Positions 41,181-55,300 of a stretch of DNA of 64,000 bases are shown piece by piece (positions within the stretch are counted from its first letter, which is position 1; each line of letters begins with the position of its first letter). A program made the translations under genes and the position numbers. Source of the stretch: Onthophagus taurus (taxonomy: Eukaryota; Arthropoda; Insecta; Coleoptera; Scarabaeidae); assembly GCF_036711975.1 (NCBI RefSeq), contig NC_091967.1, forward strand, positions 13,020,001 to 13,084,000. The letters are read 5' to 3'. Below the pieces are notes generated by a model, which was not told the DNA's origin, ran no database searches, and was given only the letters and a program-made list of their open reading frames with translations.

Positions 41181-44100
41181 TAATTAAATTCGTTATTTTT
41201 TTTGATAAAAAACATTGAACAGGTTACAACTCATTACATGAACGATATTAATAGGCAAAACAAAACGACAGGCAAGCAACGTATTAATAAATCTTGGGCG
41301 CTATTTCTCATGAAATTTGCAGCTCGACAATATGTGATTCAGATCCGCAAATTCTGCTTCACATTCACAGGTCGGAGATGACAAAATCTTAATCTTATAC
41401 AAGTGAGACGGAAAACGACCGTTTCCAAATTTCAGTCTTGCGATAGTAGCTGAAAACCTGCGAGACACCTCAACCCCCATGTACCACTGCCGGAATTACG
41501 TTCGTTCTACACATAAATACCAATTTAATGACCATACAAAATATGAAATTGTTTCATTTAAAATTGGACGTACATATTAAATGCTAATATGCGCTATGTC
41601 ACCCGAGTTGCGCTTTTTACCTGACAGAATCATAATGATAAATTCGTGATCATAAAAAACATTTCTCTCGCGCACATCGAGCTCTAACCGCGAAAAGCAA
41701 ATTATACTCCACCAGACAGAATAAATTGTTCAAACGCAATTAATTTGTGGAAAATAAATTCACGCGTTCAACATAATTATGAGAGGAACGGCACGAAATC
41801 GTTTTTGATACAACCGTATGCGACCAGATGCGACTATAACAAATATGTAGGTAAACCATACGCGATTACCTAGCACGAAATAAATGATCGCATTAGTATA
41901 TATTGTTGGTATATTTATATTAATAAAATAATTAATCGTGGTTAATCAATTGTATACGGATTAACCCGTAAATGTTTCATGTAATAGGTATAAAGACCTC
42001 TTTATAGTAAATTAGGTAGATACGAGTATACAAGAGTATACAATTGAATTCGGTAAGCTATTGTTCGATTTGAAACTACTTTCGTAGGATACAAGCAAGG
42101 AAATAAACCTTTGGAAACTAACGGAATATCCCAAAATCCACCTTTAACTAAACAACCGAATCATTTACGATAATACTTTCTCAAAACATACGTACAAAGA
42201 CAATGTATACCAACGTATCTACATCAACAATAAAACTGTAATGTGTAGATGTATGACCTGTGAACGTTAAATTTTGTTGAGATAACAACATTAGTTTGTA
42301 TGTTCTATATTGAATTCAAGGATAATACGATAACAATTCGGCATTAGAGTCAAGCGTCGAAATACGAAATAGGGCGACGGGGATGAGACGCCGAACAGGA
42401 GTTTGTCGGGGAAGTATGCAAATTTCCGACTTGATATAATCAAGTCAGACAAGAGTGGTTCATTTCAACACCAGTCGAGGAAAAGAGACCCAACCCTAGT
42501 GGACGTCGCATTTCTCGTTGCGAATGATTCCGATGCGCTAATTTTATTCGCTTCAGAAATGTATTTTCCAACAATTTGCTCTCGAAAAGTAAAAAGTCGT
42601 TTCGAATTGATTATGTATTAGACAACGAATTTTTAAAACTCAGCGAATTCAAATTTTTCGGTTAGATTTTATCACGATAATTTTTGCTTGGACATTAATT
42701 TAGGATTTAATACATGTTAGAGGGGTTATTGTTGCAACAATTACTGTATAGAGGAGGAAACACCTTGATCTACAACATTCCTGACGTTAATTACTAGTCC
42801 TTCTACATGAAATGCTCCGGCACTTGATCACGTCTAAGGTCGAATTTCCAGCGAACAAGAAACTGGTTAAATTTGAGTGTCAGTATCTGTTGTTTATAGT
42901 ATAGATTTACGCGAAATATGAACACTACATTTTGTGTTAACCAAGTAAATATATTTCCTCAAATTACAAATAAAATTAATTTTGGTAAAAAAGGTTGTTT
43001 GTTTTATATAAGGAATTCTTTTTAACAACCCAGCCTTGGTCTTGTAAAAATTGCACAAATCTGTATTATAAAAAATTACTATGATAAAAAATATTCTCTG
43101 AACCAATAATGCATAAATTAATACTAAAGTTAAATTGATTACATTGTAACTATCAGAATACAGCTCATGTAATAATTCGTGAACGGTTAAAGTCCTTGCT
43201 GCTGCCAAACTAAAAAAACGTTCTTCTTTGAAAATCTCGCTTCTGAGAACAAGTTTTTATGAAGATAAAATGTATGTTTCTAAAATTAACGCTGCACATA
43301 CACATGATAAAATTGTCACCGACATAGATGACCGTTTTTGAAGTCTTCACACCAAACTATTGGAGTTATGTAACAACTTATTGAACTCAAAATATCATGT
43401 GCCTTACTAAGACGTGGTTACATCCTTGAATTTAATCTTTAGAAGAACTACACAACATTTGTTGTTGTTCTTTTGTGAGTATTCTTTTTCCTACTGAAGA
43501 CAATTATGGTTGCAAACTATTTTGAAAAACATGATTCATGCTCTATGATGAAAAACTAAAAAAACCAGATACTCCAGTTTCTATTATAATGCGTATGATG
43601 GTATAAAGTTTGAAAGTAGTAAAGTAAAGTTTCTGATATGTTATTAAGCAACTTAAACAGTCATTTTTAGCACAAATAACCAGTATATGATAAATTAATC
43701 TTTTGCTATAATCAAGATAGAAGCTTCCGTCAAAATGAAAATACGCTACGTATTTTCTGGAAAGTAGCCACCATAGATTACAACAACAGAAGGATTTTAA
43801 CACAATAGTACTTATATTTAGAACAATGGTCAAACCCCTCTATACCACTACAATAATTTTTGGAGTTCTCTGAGTAGTAATTAAAATCTTTCGACTACCT
43901 CGACTACCAATACTAATTTAATTTTGACGTTGCGATGTGTCTCCATAGGTTGTAGTTTCTTTATGAACTTTTGAACAAAGCTCTGTAGTTATAGTTTAAA
44001 AGATTCATATAGAATAACTAAATCAAGATGGAAGAATAAACCTTTTAGTATTAATTTTCTGATTAATTAAATCTGGTTTCAATAAAAATATAAGAAATAT

Positions 44101-46577
44101 GAAGTTCGATTCCGTCGATAAAAACTTCTATTGATTGCAAAAACAATTACTGAATATTTGATAACTTTTATATGTAAAAATGTTTGTATTTGTTGTGTAT
44201 TTTGAAGACCATTTACGTGATGCACGTACCTAGTGCATATGTAATATAGTACTCCGCCCTTCATCTTTTCACGTCTGTGAATATGAAGTGAATTTGTGCC
44301 TTTGAGAAACGAGTTTTGTCTACGAAACGAACTTACGTAGAGCACGTCAGGGATTGGGCCAATTTCGGTGTCAGAACAAATATAAAGTTCTCGAACATAA
44401 AATCCAATTTTCGATCCCTGAGTTATATTTGTTGAATACAGAAAGCGCCGGGCTGCGCGCGCGAATAAGACTTTATGAACTAAATTTTCCATGCGATTGG
44501 AAACGTCACACACCGCGCTACTTTCATGAGTGCTTCGGTTCTTTACCTAGTAGGGCCGTTTCAGTTTTACAACGCACCGTATTTATGTTATGTTCACAGT
44601 GCGTTTATCGAAGGGTACAATTTGTTCCCCAGCGAAATACTGATTTAATATTTCCCACTTTAATATCCGGTTTGTAATATTTATAGTGCGCTTATTCATT
44701 TCGATTGTCCTATATTATAGTTGTAGCTGGATATTGACTAATATATAGCGCGACATTTCGAAATATGCGGCGTTATCCGTACTTTATCAAGTATGAAATA
44801 ATCCTGTGGTTTCATTGGGCGATTCAGTATCTACCGTAAAATGTAAATTAGGGAATTTATCTTTTTCCCTACCTTCGTCAAAGACTGGAATATTTAAATT
44901 AGATTTAGAAATATTTTCATTTCCTCTTTGATGTCAGAGTTTACCAATACTACAAAAAATGTTTGATGTGAAACAATGGATTCGACATTAAAGTCATTTT
45001 TTTTTAATTGGAAATAATAATTCAAGATTTTTTTTTCTCTTTCAACGTCCATTTATTATTTGATCGCGTACATCTATCCCTATACATTTCATGTATGTAT
45101 GTGGAAAAGGGTAAAGGGAAACGATCGGATATTAGATTTGAATGGGTTCGGATCGTTACGAGTTTTATGTTCGAAAATAGGATTTACCTCGATTTTTTTT
45201 TGTTTTCACATTTCCCTTTTTGCAATTTCCGTTTTATCCTGTGCTCCTCCTTTTCAGTAAAATACATCTTAAAATAACATTATGAAATTATAAAATTCGA
45301 AATACCTAAAACAAAGTGATTTTTAGAAAAGTTTTTTTTTACTCGATCGAAACAAAAGTTTATACATCATAGGTACACTACGTAAAATACAAATTGAGTT
45401 ATACTGAGACCAACAAAAATTTGTGAGATACCGGGGAGCGAATCCTCCGAAATTAGATCTAAACTTTACCCGTGCACGCAGCGAGTTTTGGTAACATCAC
45501 CGCGGCAACACTTATTTCCACGTTTCTTCCAGCTGCGAAACGGCAGCTTTCGTAATGTTAGTTACGTGAAGCATTACATAAATATCTAACTAGTTTCGTG
45601 TCAGTTGTTTGTACTTTTCGCGCCGTCTACCGCCATGTTTCTGTCAGTTATTCAGAACTGAATTAAAGGTTGTAATAATACCGTAGACCCGTTGTGTTGC
45701 GCTAAAAAGTACGTTGTACCGTATAGTCCAGGCCGCAAACTTCGTTACGTTACGCTATGATTTGTGAATATGTAACTGTGAGGGAAAATAAGGGCACAAA
45801 GCGTGTGACGAACTAACTAACTGACAAATGTGCGCCAATTTGTACGCCCTTTGTCCGCATTCTTGTAATCCCAAATTGAGCAATTTACGTTTCACTCATG
45901 ATAAATTACACACTACATTACAATATCAAAAATATTTATATCAACTTTATTACTCCCAACATAATTTTTTTGCAATATAAATAACTTTATGTATTATTGC
46001 TTTTATGGTATTTCCCAAAAAATGTTTGCTACATTATTAACAGCCACTAACCTATGTTATAGATAATTTGCTAATAATATATTAAATAGCTCAATGTAAA
46101 ATTAGCGAAATTATCGCCAAAATTTGCAATACTACAAATTTAATGCCGGATTTATCCACGTAAAGCTAGTTAGTCAATAACGTTAATTTTCACTTTCTAT
46201 TTGTGTATCCCATCACAATTCGCAAACAAAAAGTGTAAATAAGCATTTTATGTTTTCTGAAAATACTGAAACAAACAATTTGAAATCTGGATTATAAAAC
46301 TACTTACTTTAGTAACTCTTTAGGATTTTAGTGTTGGACTTTGACGGATTCAATGTTGTATCGAATCATTCTCTAATAAAAACTTTGCTAAATTGGCGTT
46401 GAAATCTCTACCTCTAAATTAGCATATTCTAACATCAGTACTTTTACCTTTCGATGAATCGATCGGTCATTCTTTCTTTGTAAGAATGATTTCTGAGAGT
46501 GTCGCAGAAAATTGTTAACTCTGGAGACGGTGCTTTAGTGGTGTTGGAATCAATAATCTGGTATTAATCAACAAATT
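41181..46577. other. Gene-poor region
   Basis: No supported gene. ORFs at 42403, 42894, 43543, 44079 and 45008 have no recognisable family or splice structure. Two less AT-rich islands stand out by eye: about 44240-44600 and about 45450-45860, the latter with many CG dinucleotides; they might be regulatory or exonic. Confidence 0.35.
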
Positions 46578-46831
46578 ACACTAGCTTACAAATTTTAATC
46601 AATTTTTTCCTCGAAGACTTTTTAACGTAGAATGTTGTGCTGATTCTGAAACTGGCTTCAGTTTTTCTCCATTACGTCCAGTTTTCGAGATATACCCAAA
46701 AATGTGGAAAATCGTAAATTAAAAAACATAGTAACGGTTCATGTTCAGTATATTTTTTATTTTACATAGTGTGTAACATTCTACGTTATAAAAAAATATC
46801 AGTCTTCGAGATTTTTCTTGTAAACTAGTGT
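46578..46831. mobile_element. MITE-like element of 254 bp
   Basis: Inverted arms of about 60 bp: ACACTAGCTTACAA...CTCGAAGACTTTTTAACGTAGAATGTT on the left and its imperfect complement on the right (AACATTCTACGTTATAAAAAAATATC...CTAGTGT). The middle is non-coding (GTTTTCGAGATATACCC). The target duplication is not evident. Confidence 0.6.
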
Positions 46832-47079
46832 TATTTATTATAGATGGTAGTAATGTTATTGTGAGGAAATTGAAGCAAGTTCGGGTAATGGTAATCATCT
46901 CAGCTTAAGTGCATCATAGCTGTACGATTGGGTTTGTGGTTGAAAGACTCTATGTTGCAAAAATCTATGTGTGAACTACAATGATGGGAAATTTAAACTT
47001 TGGAATGACTGAAAGTTAAATCTTTCACGAACGTCATTACGTGCCCAGTTATCTGACCTCAAGGTTTAAAATTGTCTAA

Positions 47080-47810
47080 AATTATCTAAATTGAGTCTAA
47101 AATTACCTACATTTGCCAAAAGTTGGCTAAAATTGGTTAAAATAATAATATCTAAGCGGTTGTGGCACTTAGATATCTATAAGCAGCAACTTTATCTATA
47201 AGTGGAAAGGGTTCCTTAAATACACTTTTTCTAGGATCAATAACCACTGTTTTCTTTTTGGTTAATGTATTAACCCCCGAGTCTCAGTTTACTCCGTTTG
47301 ACGGTATATAATTATTTAAACTTGGTTAAAGTTGTACAAAATTGTCTAAAATGATAAAAATTTGTCGAAAATTCCTTAAATTTGTCTAAGCTTGTAAAAA
47401 AAATTGATTAAATTGATCAAAATGTTGCTAAAATTATCTAAACTTCTCCAAGATTGTTTAGTTTGTGAGCGCTAAATTTGTCCAAAGTTATCTAAACTTG
47501 GTTAAAGTTGTACAAAATTTGTCTGAAATTGTTTATTTTTGTTCAAAATATTTCAAAATATATTTTGTCTAAAATAATCAAAATGTGAGTAAAATTATCT
47601 AAACTTGCCAAAATTGTCTAAATTATTTACGTCGAAAATTGTCTAAATTTTACAAATAGTTCAAAATGTGTTTAATTCTATCTAAATTTGATAATTTCTA
47701 AAAAATGTTGTGAAAGTTAAGCGAAGTTTAGACAAATTTTTGCGATTTTATATAATTAGATAAGTTTACATAGTTTTAGACACATTTTTATTATATTAGA
47801 CAATTTTTGA
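47080..47810. repeat. Field of degenerate TTGTCTAAAATT-type short repeats
   Basis: Dozens of imperfect copies of a 10-12-base phrase (TTGTCTAAAAT, TTATCTAAACT, TTGGTTAAAGT) fill 47080-47700. Near 47720-47810 the opposite orientation appears (TTTAGACAAATTTTT, TTTAGACACATTTTT), so the block could fold back on itself. Spacing is irregular, so it is not a clean satellite. Confidence 0.6.
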
Positions 47811-50800
47811 AAAGTTATTCAACCTCAAATGATTTTGGATAAATTTCGGTTTGTCCAATTTGATTGGCAGCGAATGATTGTAAAGCTGCTTTTCAAAGAG
47901 CACGGCACTACATGATTCACGGTTCTATTGACGAATACAGGCAATACCGAAGCAACGAATTAGCGAATGTGATTCACAACGTGAGCCATTCGTTGCAGGT
48001 CTCTGGTCCAAATAAATGGGAATCTCATTTTTAATGGTTTGTTGTATTTTCTCCACTGAATTAATAAAATAGCACAAATGCTTCCACATATTGATTTTGT
48101 AATTCAAAATTTTCCATTTTTCTTTGTAATTAATTTTACTTTCTAATTTATTGAGTTATTAATTGTTTATATATTATTTATTTTCATAAATTTTATTTAA
48201 ATCTTTATGAACAATTATTGAAACAAATCCGGTGATAGCATATTTGATTAATAAGATTCCTGGAAAATTATTAGACGCAAATTTTAGGGATGATTAGTTC
48301 CAGTAATAAGACGCCAGAGTTATTAACATTCTTGTACTAGTTCATCAGCGTCGTGTTAAGGACTGACATATGCATCTCGCCCTCGGGGCGGTGTTGCCAA
48401 GACAAGCCCTGTTTAAGACAATAAAGGGCCTTAGGTGCAAGTTCTAATACTTAATGAATGTGCACGCCGACAATATTATTAGTGAGGTAGAGTTATGCCT
48501 TTAGTCTTCGTTAGAAGTTCCCCGATGTAAACGATTCACCTGTGATAATACACATAGTAGATTATATCTACTATAAATAGAGTTTCAAAAATATTTGTTA
48601 TTATAATACAGAGAAATATCGTTTCAAATTTTAACAATTTTATATTTTAAACCAATTTGTAAACTAAAGGTTATTCAATTCAATAAGGACCAATTTACTA
48701 TTTGTACGTCGATTATTATCAGTAAATACTTGTAACCACTCAATGGTGACAGAATGTCGATATCTAATGTGCACCTGATCGAATACTAGCTCTTTCGCGT
48801 TGATGATGTGGATGGAATTGTTGGTGACGTATCGGTTTGTGCAGATGATTCCTCGTCAGTTCTCCAATAAACTGATATAAACGAATAAAATTAATTACGT
48901 ACCAAAATGTGATTGTTTAAAAAATATGTTGAAATTCATATATATTTAATGGGATCCATTACAAATCCCTACAGTATTTTGTAAACGAATAGCAACTATA
49001 TAGTCGTTCTGCAAAGTTTACAAATAAACAACAGTCGACTGTTTGTTAGAATAAAATAAATTCAACAGAGGTAACTTTCCCGAGAGTATTTGTTGAATAA
49101 TAGACCAAAAAACCAACCGAACGATTTAATAGTCGGTCTGTTTTCGTGGTCGGTCAGGAAAGTTGTTCCTGGATAGTTCAAATTACTACATTGGACTTTC
49201 CCCATGTAATCTCTAGAGTATTATGACAGTTAAATAGAGGTTTTAACGATAAATGGTACAAGCATGTTATTAATGCGTTTATCATCTCAATTTTGATTAG
49301 ATTTTTTAAAAACGTATAAGATCTAAAAAAAAGTTGTTTTTAAAAGTGAGAACCAATTTAATCCAATGATGTGCTACCTGACCCAAAATGCGATAAAGTG
49401 CACCTTAAAATTTCCCCTTTTGGGAGAAACGACACGTTGTTGATACGTAGCAACGTCGCCGCGAGTGCCAATTTCAAATTCACGAAACGTTTGAAATGCT
49501 TTGGAATGCTTCCGGGTGTAGTTTGTATTCAGGTTGAGTTCCCATTGCAAATCCGTAAACAAATCTAATCAATAAGTTCATATAAGTACTTAAAATAGAA
49601 ATTAAAGTTAATTGAAAGTTGGAACGTGTACATTATACATTATATTTATTTTATAACCCAAAACTTTTTAGTTTTAGTTTCATTTCAAGAATACAAACAA
49701 GTCACGAATTATTTACATTTTATTTCGCAAAATTTTTGTAATCAAAAATCCCCTAGGGGTTGTTTAAAATGATGAATTAATTAAAACTCTGATAATTATT
49801 TCCTCCATTGTTTAGGAAAAATGTAAAAGAGTTAAATGAAATTTTAATGTTATATACAAAAATTATTTTCTTTGTGTTTGCTATATCCGAAAGCGTACGT
49901 AAAAATACATCCAGTTTTTCAAAAGGGCGGCGAGATAGGAACTCGGACATGACGTGAATTCAACATTTTGTTGCTTGTTCTCGTCGTGATTTTACTGTCC
50001 GTATCTGTGACGTAACTGTCCTACGGTTAAAATTAAACTGAAAACGTAATTCCCTTTTAAAAGTCCCGTAATAAACCAAGAGAAATTTTAGAGAGATTAT
50101 TTTATAAACTTTTTCATTAAAATTTTGTGAAATCCTAAATTGAATTCTGTCTAACTTTAATAGTTTTAAGTATAAATAAAAAGTTGGAGTGATGATCGAT
50201 TTGTTGAGATATAGTTTATTTGACGGTGTTTGAAGCGGTATAACGGCGGTTTATATGACCACGCTTTGAAATCTAATCCTTTTAACTTTAATCAATTCCT
50301 TTAAGTCCGGACCGAGGACGCAGGGATCCGGGAAATCCCTCTCTTTGAATTATATTAAGCGGGTGTTTGCTTTTATGCCGGCGGGCACAAAAGGTAAAGG
50401 ACGAAGTAGACGAGCCGAACGGCGCCTAGCCAAGGCGGTTCCTTCGGCTTTGCAAGGAAAATTCCGGAAATCTAAATTAAATTAAACGGAGGAAACGGAA
50501 AATCGGCTTGCTGGTTTGCAATCCACTAACGGTGGCGGTAGAGGCGCCCGAAGGAAAGTGAGACTAGTTTCTGCTCAGAGGGAAAAATTATGGCCAAACT
50601 CCTCTTATTGCTTTTCAAAATACAGCTTTCTACCCGTGGCAACTATTTTATACCCCCCAGTAATAAATTATTCACCAACACCTTTCCTCCAAACGACTTT
50701 TAATAAATTTAACTTAATAATTTAATTAGAAGTTGCAATTTTCAGTTACAACCGTTGGAATTTCCAATTGTTATTGGAACCGCTTTTTATATTCCTTTTG

Positions 50801-51218
50801 TTAAAAAAAAACATAGTACCTTTCAGAGAGAATATGAAGTGCGTATTGTAAGTATCAGCTAATGCAAAAAGCACATAAAGTCATTAAGGCATATTGTGAA
50901 ATATTAACGTTGACGATCGTTAAAAAGCCCAGCCGAGGACTCGCTCTCTGAAGTGCTTCCTGTCTCGTTTAGCAAAAAAAAACACGTATAATTACTAAGT
51001 AGTTAATTCGTAACGGTATAGAGCTCCCAACATGCACCCTCGTCAGTTTAGCCACCCTTTGAACGTTTTGACAGTCCATAATAAGGGTTAATGAGGAAGC
51101 GCAGTTAGTTTACCTCCTGTCTTACTCGTTAAAAAATTTATAGACAAAAGATTTTTAACTTTTATAAAAATGTGAGATAAACACTCATGAAAATCGTGTA
51201 TCGGGGTATTCCCCGAGT
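47811..51218. other. Gene-poor region with GC-richer islands
   Basis: No gene supported. Islands less AT-rich than the surroundings lie at about 48280-48560 (CTCGCCCTCGGGGCGG) and about 50230-50560 (TTTATGCCGGCGGGCAC, AGCCGAACGGCGCC). They may be conserved non-coding elements or unannotated exons; no reading frame convinces. Confidence 0.35.
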
Positions 51219-52300
51219 TGTCTATACGATGTACAAATCAAAGACGGAATAGTTCTAGTGTTAATTGTTATTCAGCGCTATATTGTTGTATATTTTTATT
51301 GAACTAAAAGAAACACTACACATATAATTAGAAACATTCGGGTTTAGCCGTACGTCTCATAAGACGGTTAAACCCGAGATTAAGCCATACGAGATTTGTG
51401 CAAATTGTTTATTTCTAATTGCAAGAAAAATTATTCGCCATCAGAGTATACTACTGTCGGCGAATGAATATGGATGTTTACGTTGGAAAACAACCCTCTG
51501 GACTCTTTTGTGTCGAGAACAGCAGAAAAGCAGTTGTTGAGCGTCTTGTACAACCAATAGTGAACGGTGGGAGTTACATCACCATGGATAACTGGTACAC
51601 TAGTATACCATTATACGAAAGCCTGCTGAAAATAAAGTTAACTGTAGTGGGCACCATAAAAAAGAACAAGCAAAAACTATTATGTGATTTATAATTGGTG
51701 TACAACCAGCAGGTACAAGTATGTTTGGGTTTGCAGAAAATTGTACATTAGCGTCGTACGTTCCAAAACAGGAAAAAAGGTCCTGTCCGTATCCGCTATG
51801 CAAGACGATGATTGCATAGAGGAAATTACAAAAAAAACCTGAAATAATAATGTTGACAATAAACGATGGGTGGTGTTGACACAGTCGATGTGTCAATTAT
51901 AACTGTGCCAGAAACACAAAAAGGTGGCCTATGGTAATTTTTTATCGTGTATTGAACATAGCTGCCACAAACGCCTTTTCTGTGTTCAATTCAAAAAATC
52001 CTGGTTGAAATATGCTTCGAATTGTTTTTCTGGAAAAACTTTCATTTGATTTGGTAACAGATAATCTAAAGAAGCGTAACAACTCAACAAGTGCCATATT
52101 TAACCCGAATGCGCATAAGAGAAATCTGCAACATGGGACCTGAAACTATTGCCCAAGAGCAAAACAGAGAGTACCAAATATGTTTATTGGATGTAAAAAA
52201 AAATGTTTAGAGTGATTGCGTTAGAGAATTTTTAGCTAGTTCTAGCGTTCTAGCTTCTAGTGTCAGTTCTAGTTTTAATTGTTATTCAGCGTTGACGTCA
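51219..52300 (+). pseudogene. Decayed piggyBac transposase fragment
   Basis: From 51419: YCRRMNMDVYVGKQPSG, VVERLVQPIVNGGSYITM, DNWYTSIPLYESLL and KLTVVGTIKKNKQ. The DNWYTS block is the piggyBac catalytic-domain signature. After a frameshift: FGFAENCTLASYVPK near 51724, then NCARNTKRWPMVIFYRVLN near 51900 and FNPNAHKRNL near 52100. The N-terminal third is missing. The phrase TTAATTGTTATTCAGCG occurs on both sides (about 51267 and 52280), a possible flanking repeat. Confidence 0.75.
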
Positions 52301-55300
52301 CGAATGGGATTTCGAGCTGTGCACCTGTTCGCAGGATGTAGATTCTACTGTGCTTGGTATAAATGTAAAGCCACGTAGACTGAACGACATAGCGTGGATT
52401 GCTGCTCGAATTTGTGTGGATTAAAATTATTCATATATCGATCTTTTGGCTATAACGGACACTCTCTACCCCGTTAATCCGTTATATCGAGATTTTACTG
52501 TAATATTTTATATATCCAGTTTGAAGTTAATTATCGTTGTGTAACTGTAATGTGTATGGCATTTATGTGGAAACGATAAATAACCGGTAATTTCAGGCAC
52601 GTGTCCATGTGGTTGTCGCACCCGGACCTGCCCCATTATAATTTCTCGTGTGATAAGCGGTCGGTCGTAGACTGGTGCTTATTAGTAATAGTATGTGTGT
52701 AGTAGACCGCGGTTTCTCTAGGCAACGTGTGCGGTTTCTATACGCACAGTCGGGCGATAAATCAAAATTACGCCAGCTATCGGCGGTTATTTGTAGCCAC
52801 CGTCGACTCTCAGGTGGTGGAAATATGAAAATATATGAAGTAGCACGCGAAGCGAACTAGTAACGTCTAGATTATGAAGTGGAGTTTATATCGCTGTTGA
52901 ACATGGTATTTTGAACCTTGTTTTAATTACGTTAATAATGCTCAGAAAACTATGTGAGGAACAAAAAAAGTTGTTGTGGTATGTACATATCACCACATCG
53001 ATACATCCACATATCTACACATCAACACATCCGCACATCAGTATATCTATACATGTAGGGTTTTGGAATTCATACTTCGGTAGAATTTTTTTTCGTAGTG
53101 TCAATGAGGGGTGATGTTCTCTATGGTTGAAAAATCGCTTTTAAAAGTCCGCAACGTGTCCGGAACGCGGCTTTGTTGGTACGCACATCGAACGCCCGTC
53201 CTTTTGAAGGGATTTAATTTGTAGTAATGTACCGATGCTTTGCAAAATTCGATTTGCGTTTTTCATTTTACAGCAAAAAACTTGAATCGTGTCATTAGCG
53301 AATTGAACTACATTTTCGAACCGTGAACAATGAGATACTAATCGAAGTCCTTTGCAAAATAAATTAAAATAGACGTGATAATTAACAGCAATTAATTTAT
53401 TAAGTAGCAACTTTAACTTATTGTTACATACATGGTAAAATTCCTACCCATTTTGTAATTATCCAATAAAAATTCCTAAATGAATGAGGTTCGGTCCAAA
53501 CCCCACAATTTAAATCTACTTGATTTTTGCAATTGCGAATTTTTAAAATCTCTTGTGACTTATGGCAGCTTATAGAAAATACCTTTGAAACTATTTCGCC
53601 AAAATCGATATTTGAAATGATAAGGGCTTCGTTTCTGCGACGCTGTGAAGACACAGACTAGTATAATAAATAGAAGGAATGTGTAGAATTTATTTGCAGT
53701 ACTTCTCTGTTTACGTCATCAAAGTGATCAACTAATAGTGTTAGACTAACTTAATAGTGAGAATTATGGATATTTTATTTTGTATTGCATATTTTTGTCC
53801 CTACTTTAATCCTTCAACAAAAGCTTTTCTATAAATTATTCTAGGCTTAATCGTTTCACCTCGAAAAGGTTTGAAAAGGGGCGGTTAAGAAAGATGGCTT
53901 TATTTTACGTAAACTGGGAATAAGGAGAGCGAGATGGCGGAGTATTCGAAGGAAAGCGGTTTCAGGTTCGCGCGTGAATGTGCGATTGACAGCGGAACGA
54001 ACTCCTTTGAAATTACCAAATTTAATATGCTCTAAACCTTTAGAACGTTCCGATTCGTCGCACCCCTTTGATTAGCGGATCCCTCCGGGCGAATAAACCG
54101 TTCGACTTGGCAACCTTATCCCACGTTTCCAGCATCCAGTCACGTGGCTCAGGTCACGTACAAGGAACCAGTTACCCACCCACCTACAGATAGTTTAACT
54201 TCGTGCATTCCTCACATATTCCACCTGCTCAACCTTTTTTTTGGTCCATCCAGTATCCAACCTGATAAAGCTATCGAATATCCGATAAATCATACCTTGA
54301 CAAAGACCTGAATACCTAACTTTATTTTAAAGAAAAGGAGCTTTTTTCAGAAAGCTTTTACAACCTATAAGTACTTTCTTATTGAAAAGCAAATTACTTA
54401 AGCATTAAATTTTTAGACTTTTATATTGATCATTATATACAAATATTTTGAATACATTTATTCTTGTTTTTTTTGTGCATATTGAAAACTCTGGTGGGAA
54501 AAATAGTGTGTTGTCAAGCTTGGTGATGGAGGAGGTCATTCAGTTGCTAATCCATCTTTCCATAGAGTTTTCTTTTTAGGTTCATTTTATGTATAACAAT
54601 ACGGTTACATTACCATATTGCTTTATTATAAGAAAACCGAAATAATTTCAGCAATGTTGATATTGCAAAATGTTCCACGATACGACATAAAAGATGTTAT
54701 GTTCATTACTCGGATCGAGTTCGACTAGAACATCGAATATTATCATTATTTTTACGGGGGTAGCGTTCGATATTCGCTTGGAGTACGTGACATGTACGAC
54801 AAACACCTTCAGACGACCTCTGAATTTCATTATCCTCCAAAGATCATTCGATAAATATGTGCATAGAAATGACGAATGCATACATTGACGTTAGTTTATG
54901 TACTCATAAAACTTTTAGGATTATTATTTATTCATATAGATATTAATGAGTTTATTTGATAAAACTTTTATTTCAAAAAAAATCTACGAGCTTTTCCATT
55001 TAAAATGTATGATATAATCAAATGCAAATGATGAAAAGGAGAATTACGTTCGAGTATGGTTGACGTTGATAAAACGTAAATTGAGTTTGCAGTTCACCGT
55101 TTTGCGATTGCATAAACTGCACCGCTACTTATTGTCGTGTCTGAATATGTCTAGAAACTACGACCAAGGTCTGCAACAGTTGAAGTCTAGCGCAACTCCG
55201 TAACAATGTCTGACAATAATGCGTCAATTTCCTTTGGTATTGTTAACTGTCGCGGTGGTTGCTTGAATATTTATGAGAAATTACTCCGTTTGGATTCGTC

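Noticed and set aside
42403-42621. 72-aa plus-strand ORF in a mixed-composition stretch
   Set aside because: No homology recognised, no splice sites that extend it; not supportable as a gene.
44079-44677. Opposed ORFs around 44.1-44.7 kb
   Set aside because: Both strands are open by chance; neither translation shows domain features.
52985-53058. CRISPR-like or satellite array from CACATC phrases
   Set aside because: Irregular spacing and short length; simple low-complexity tract in a eukaryotic genome.
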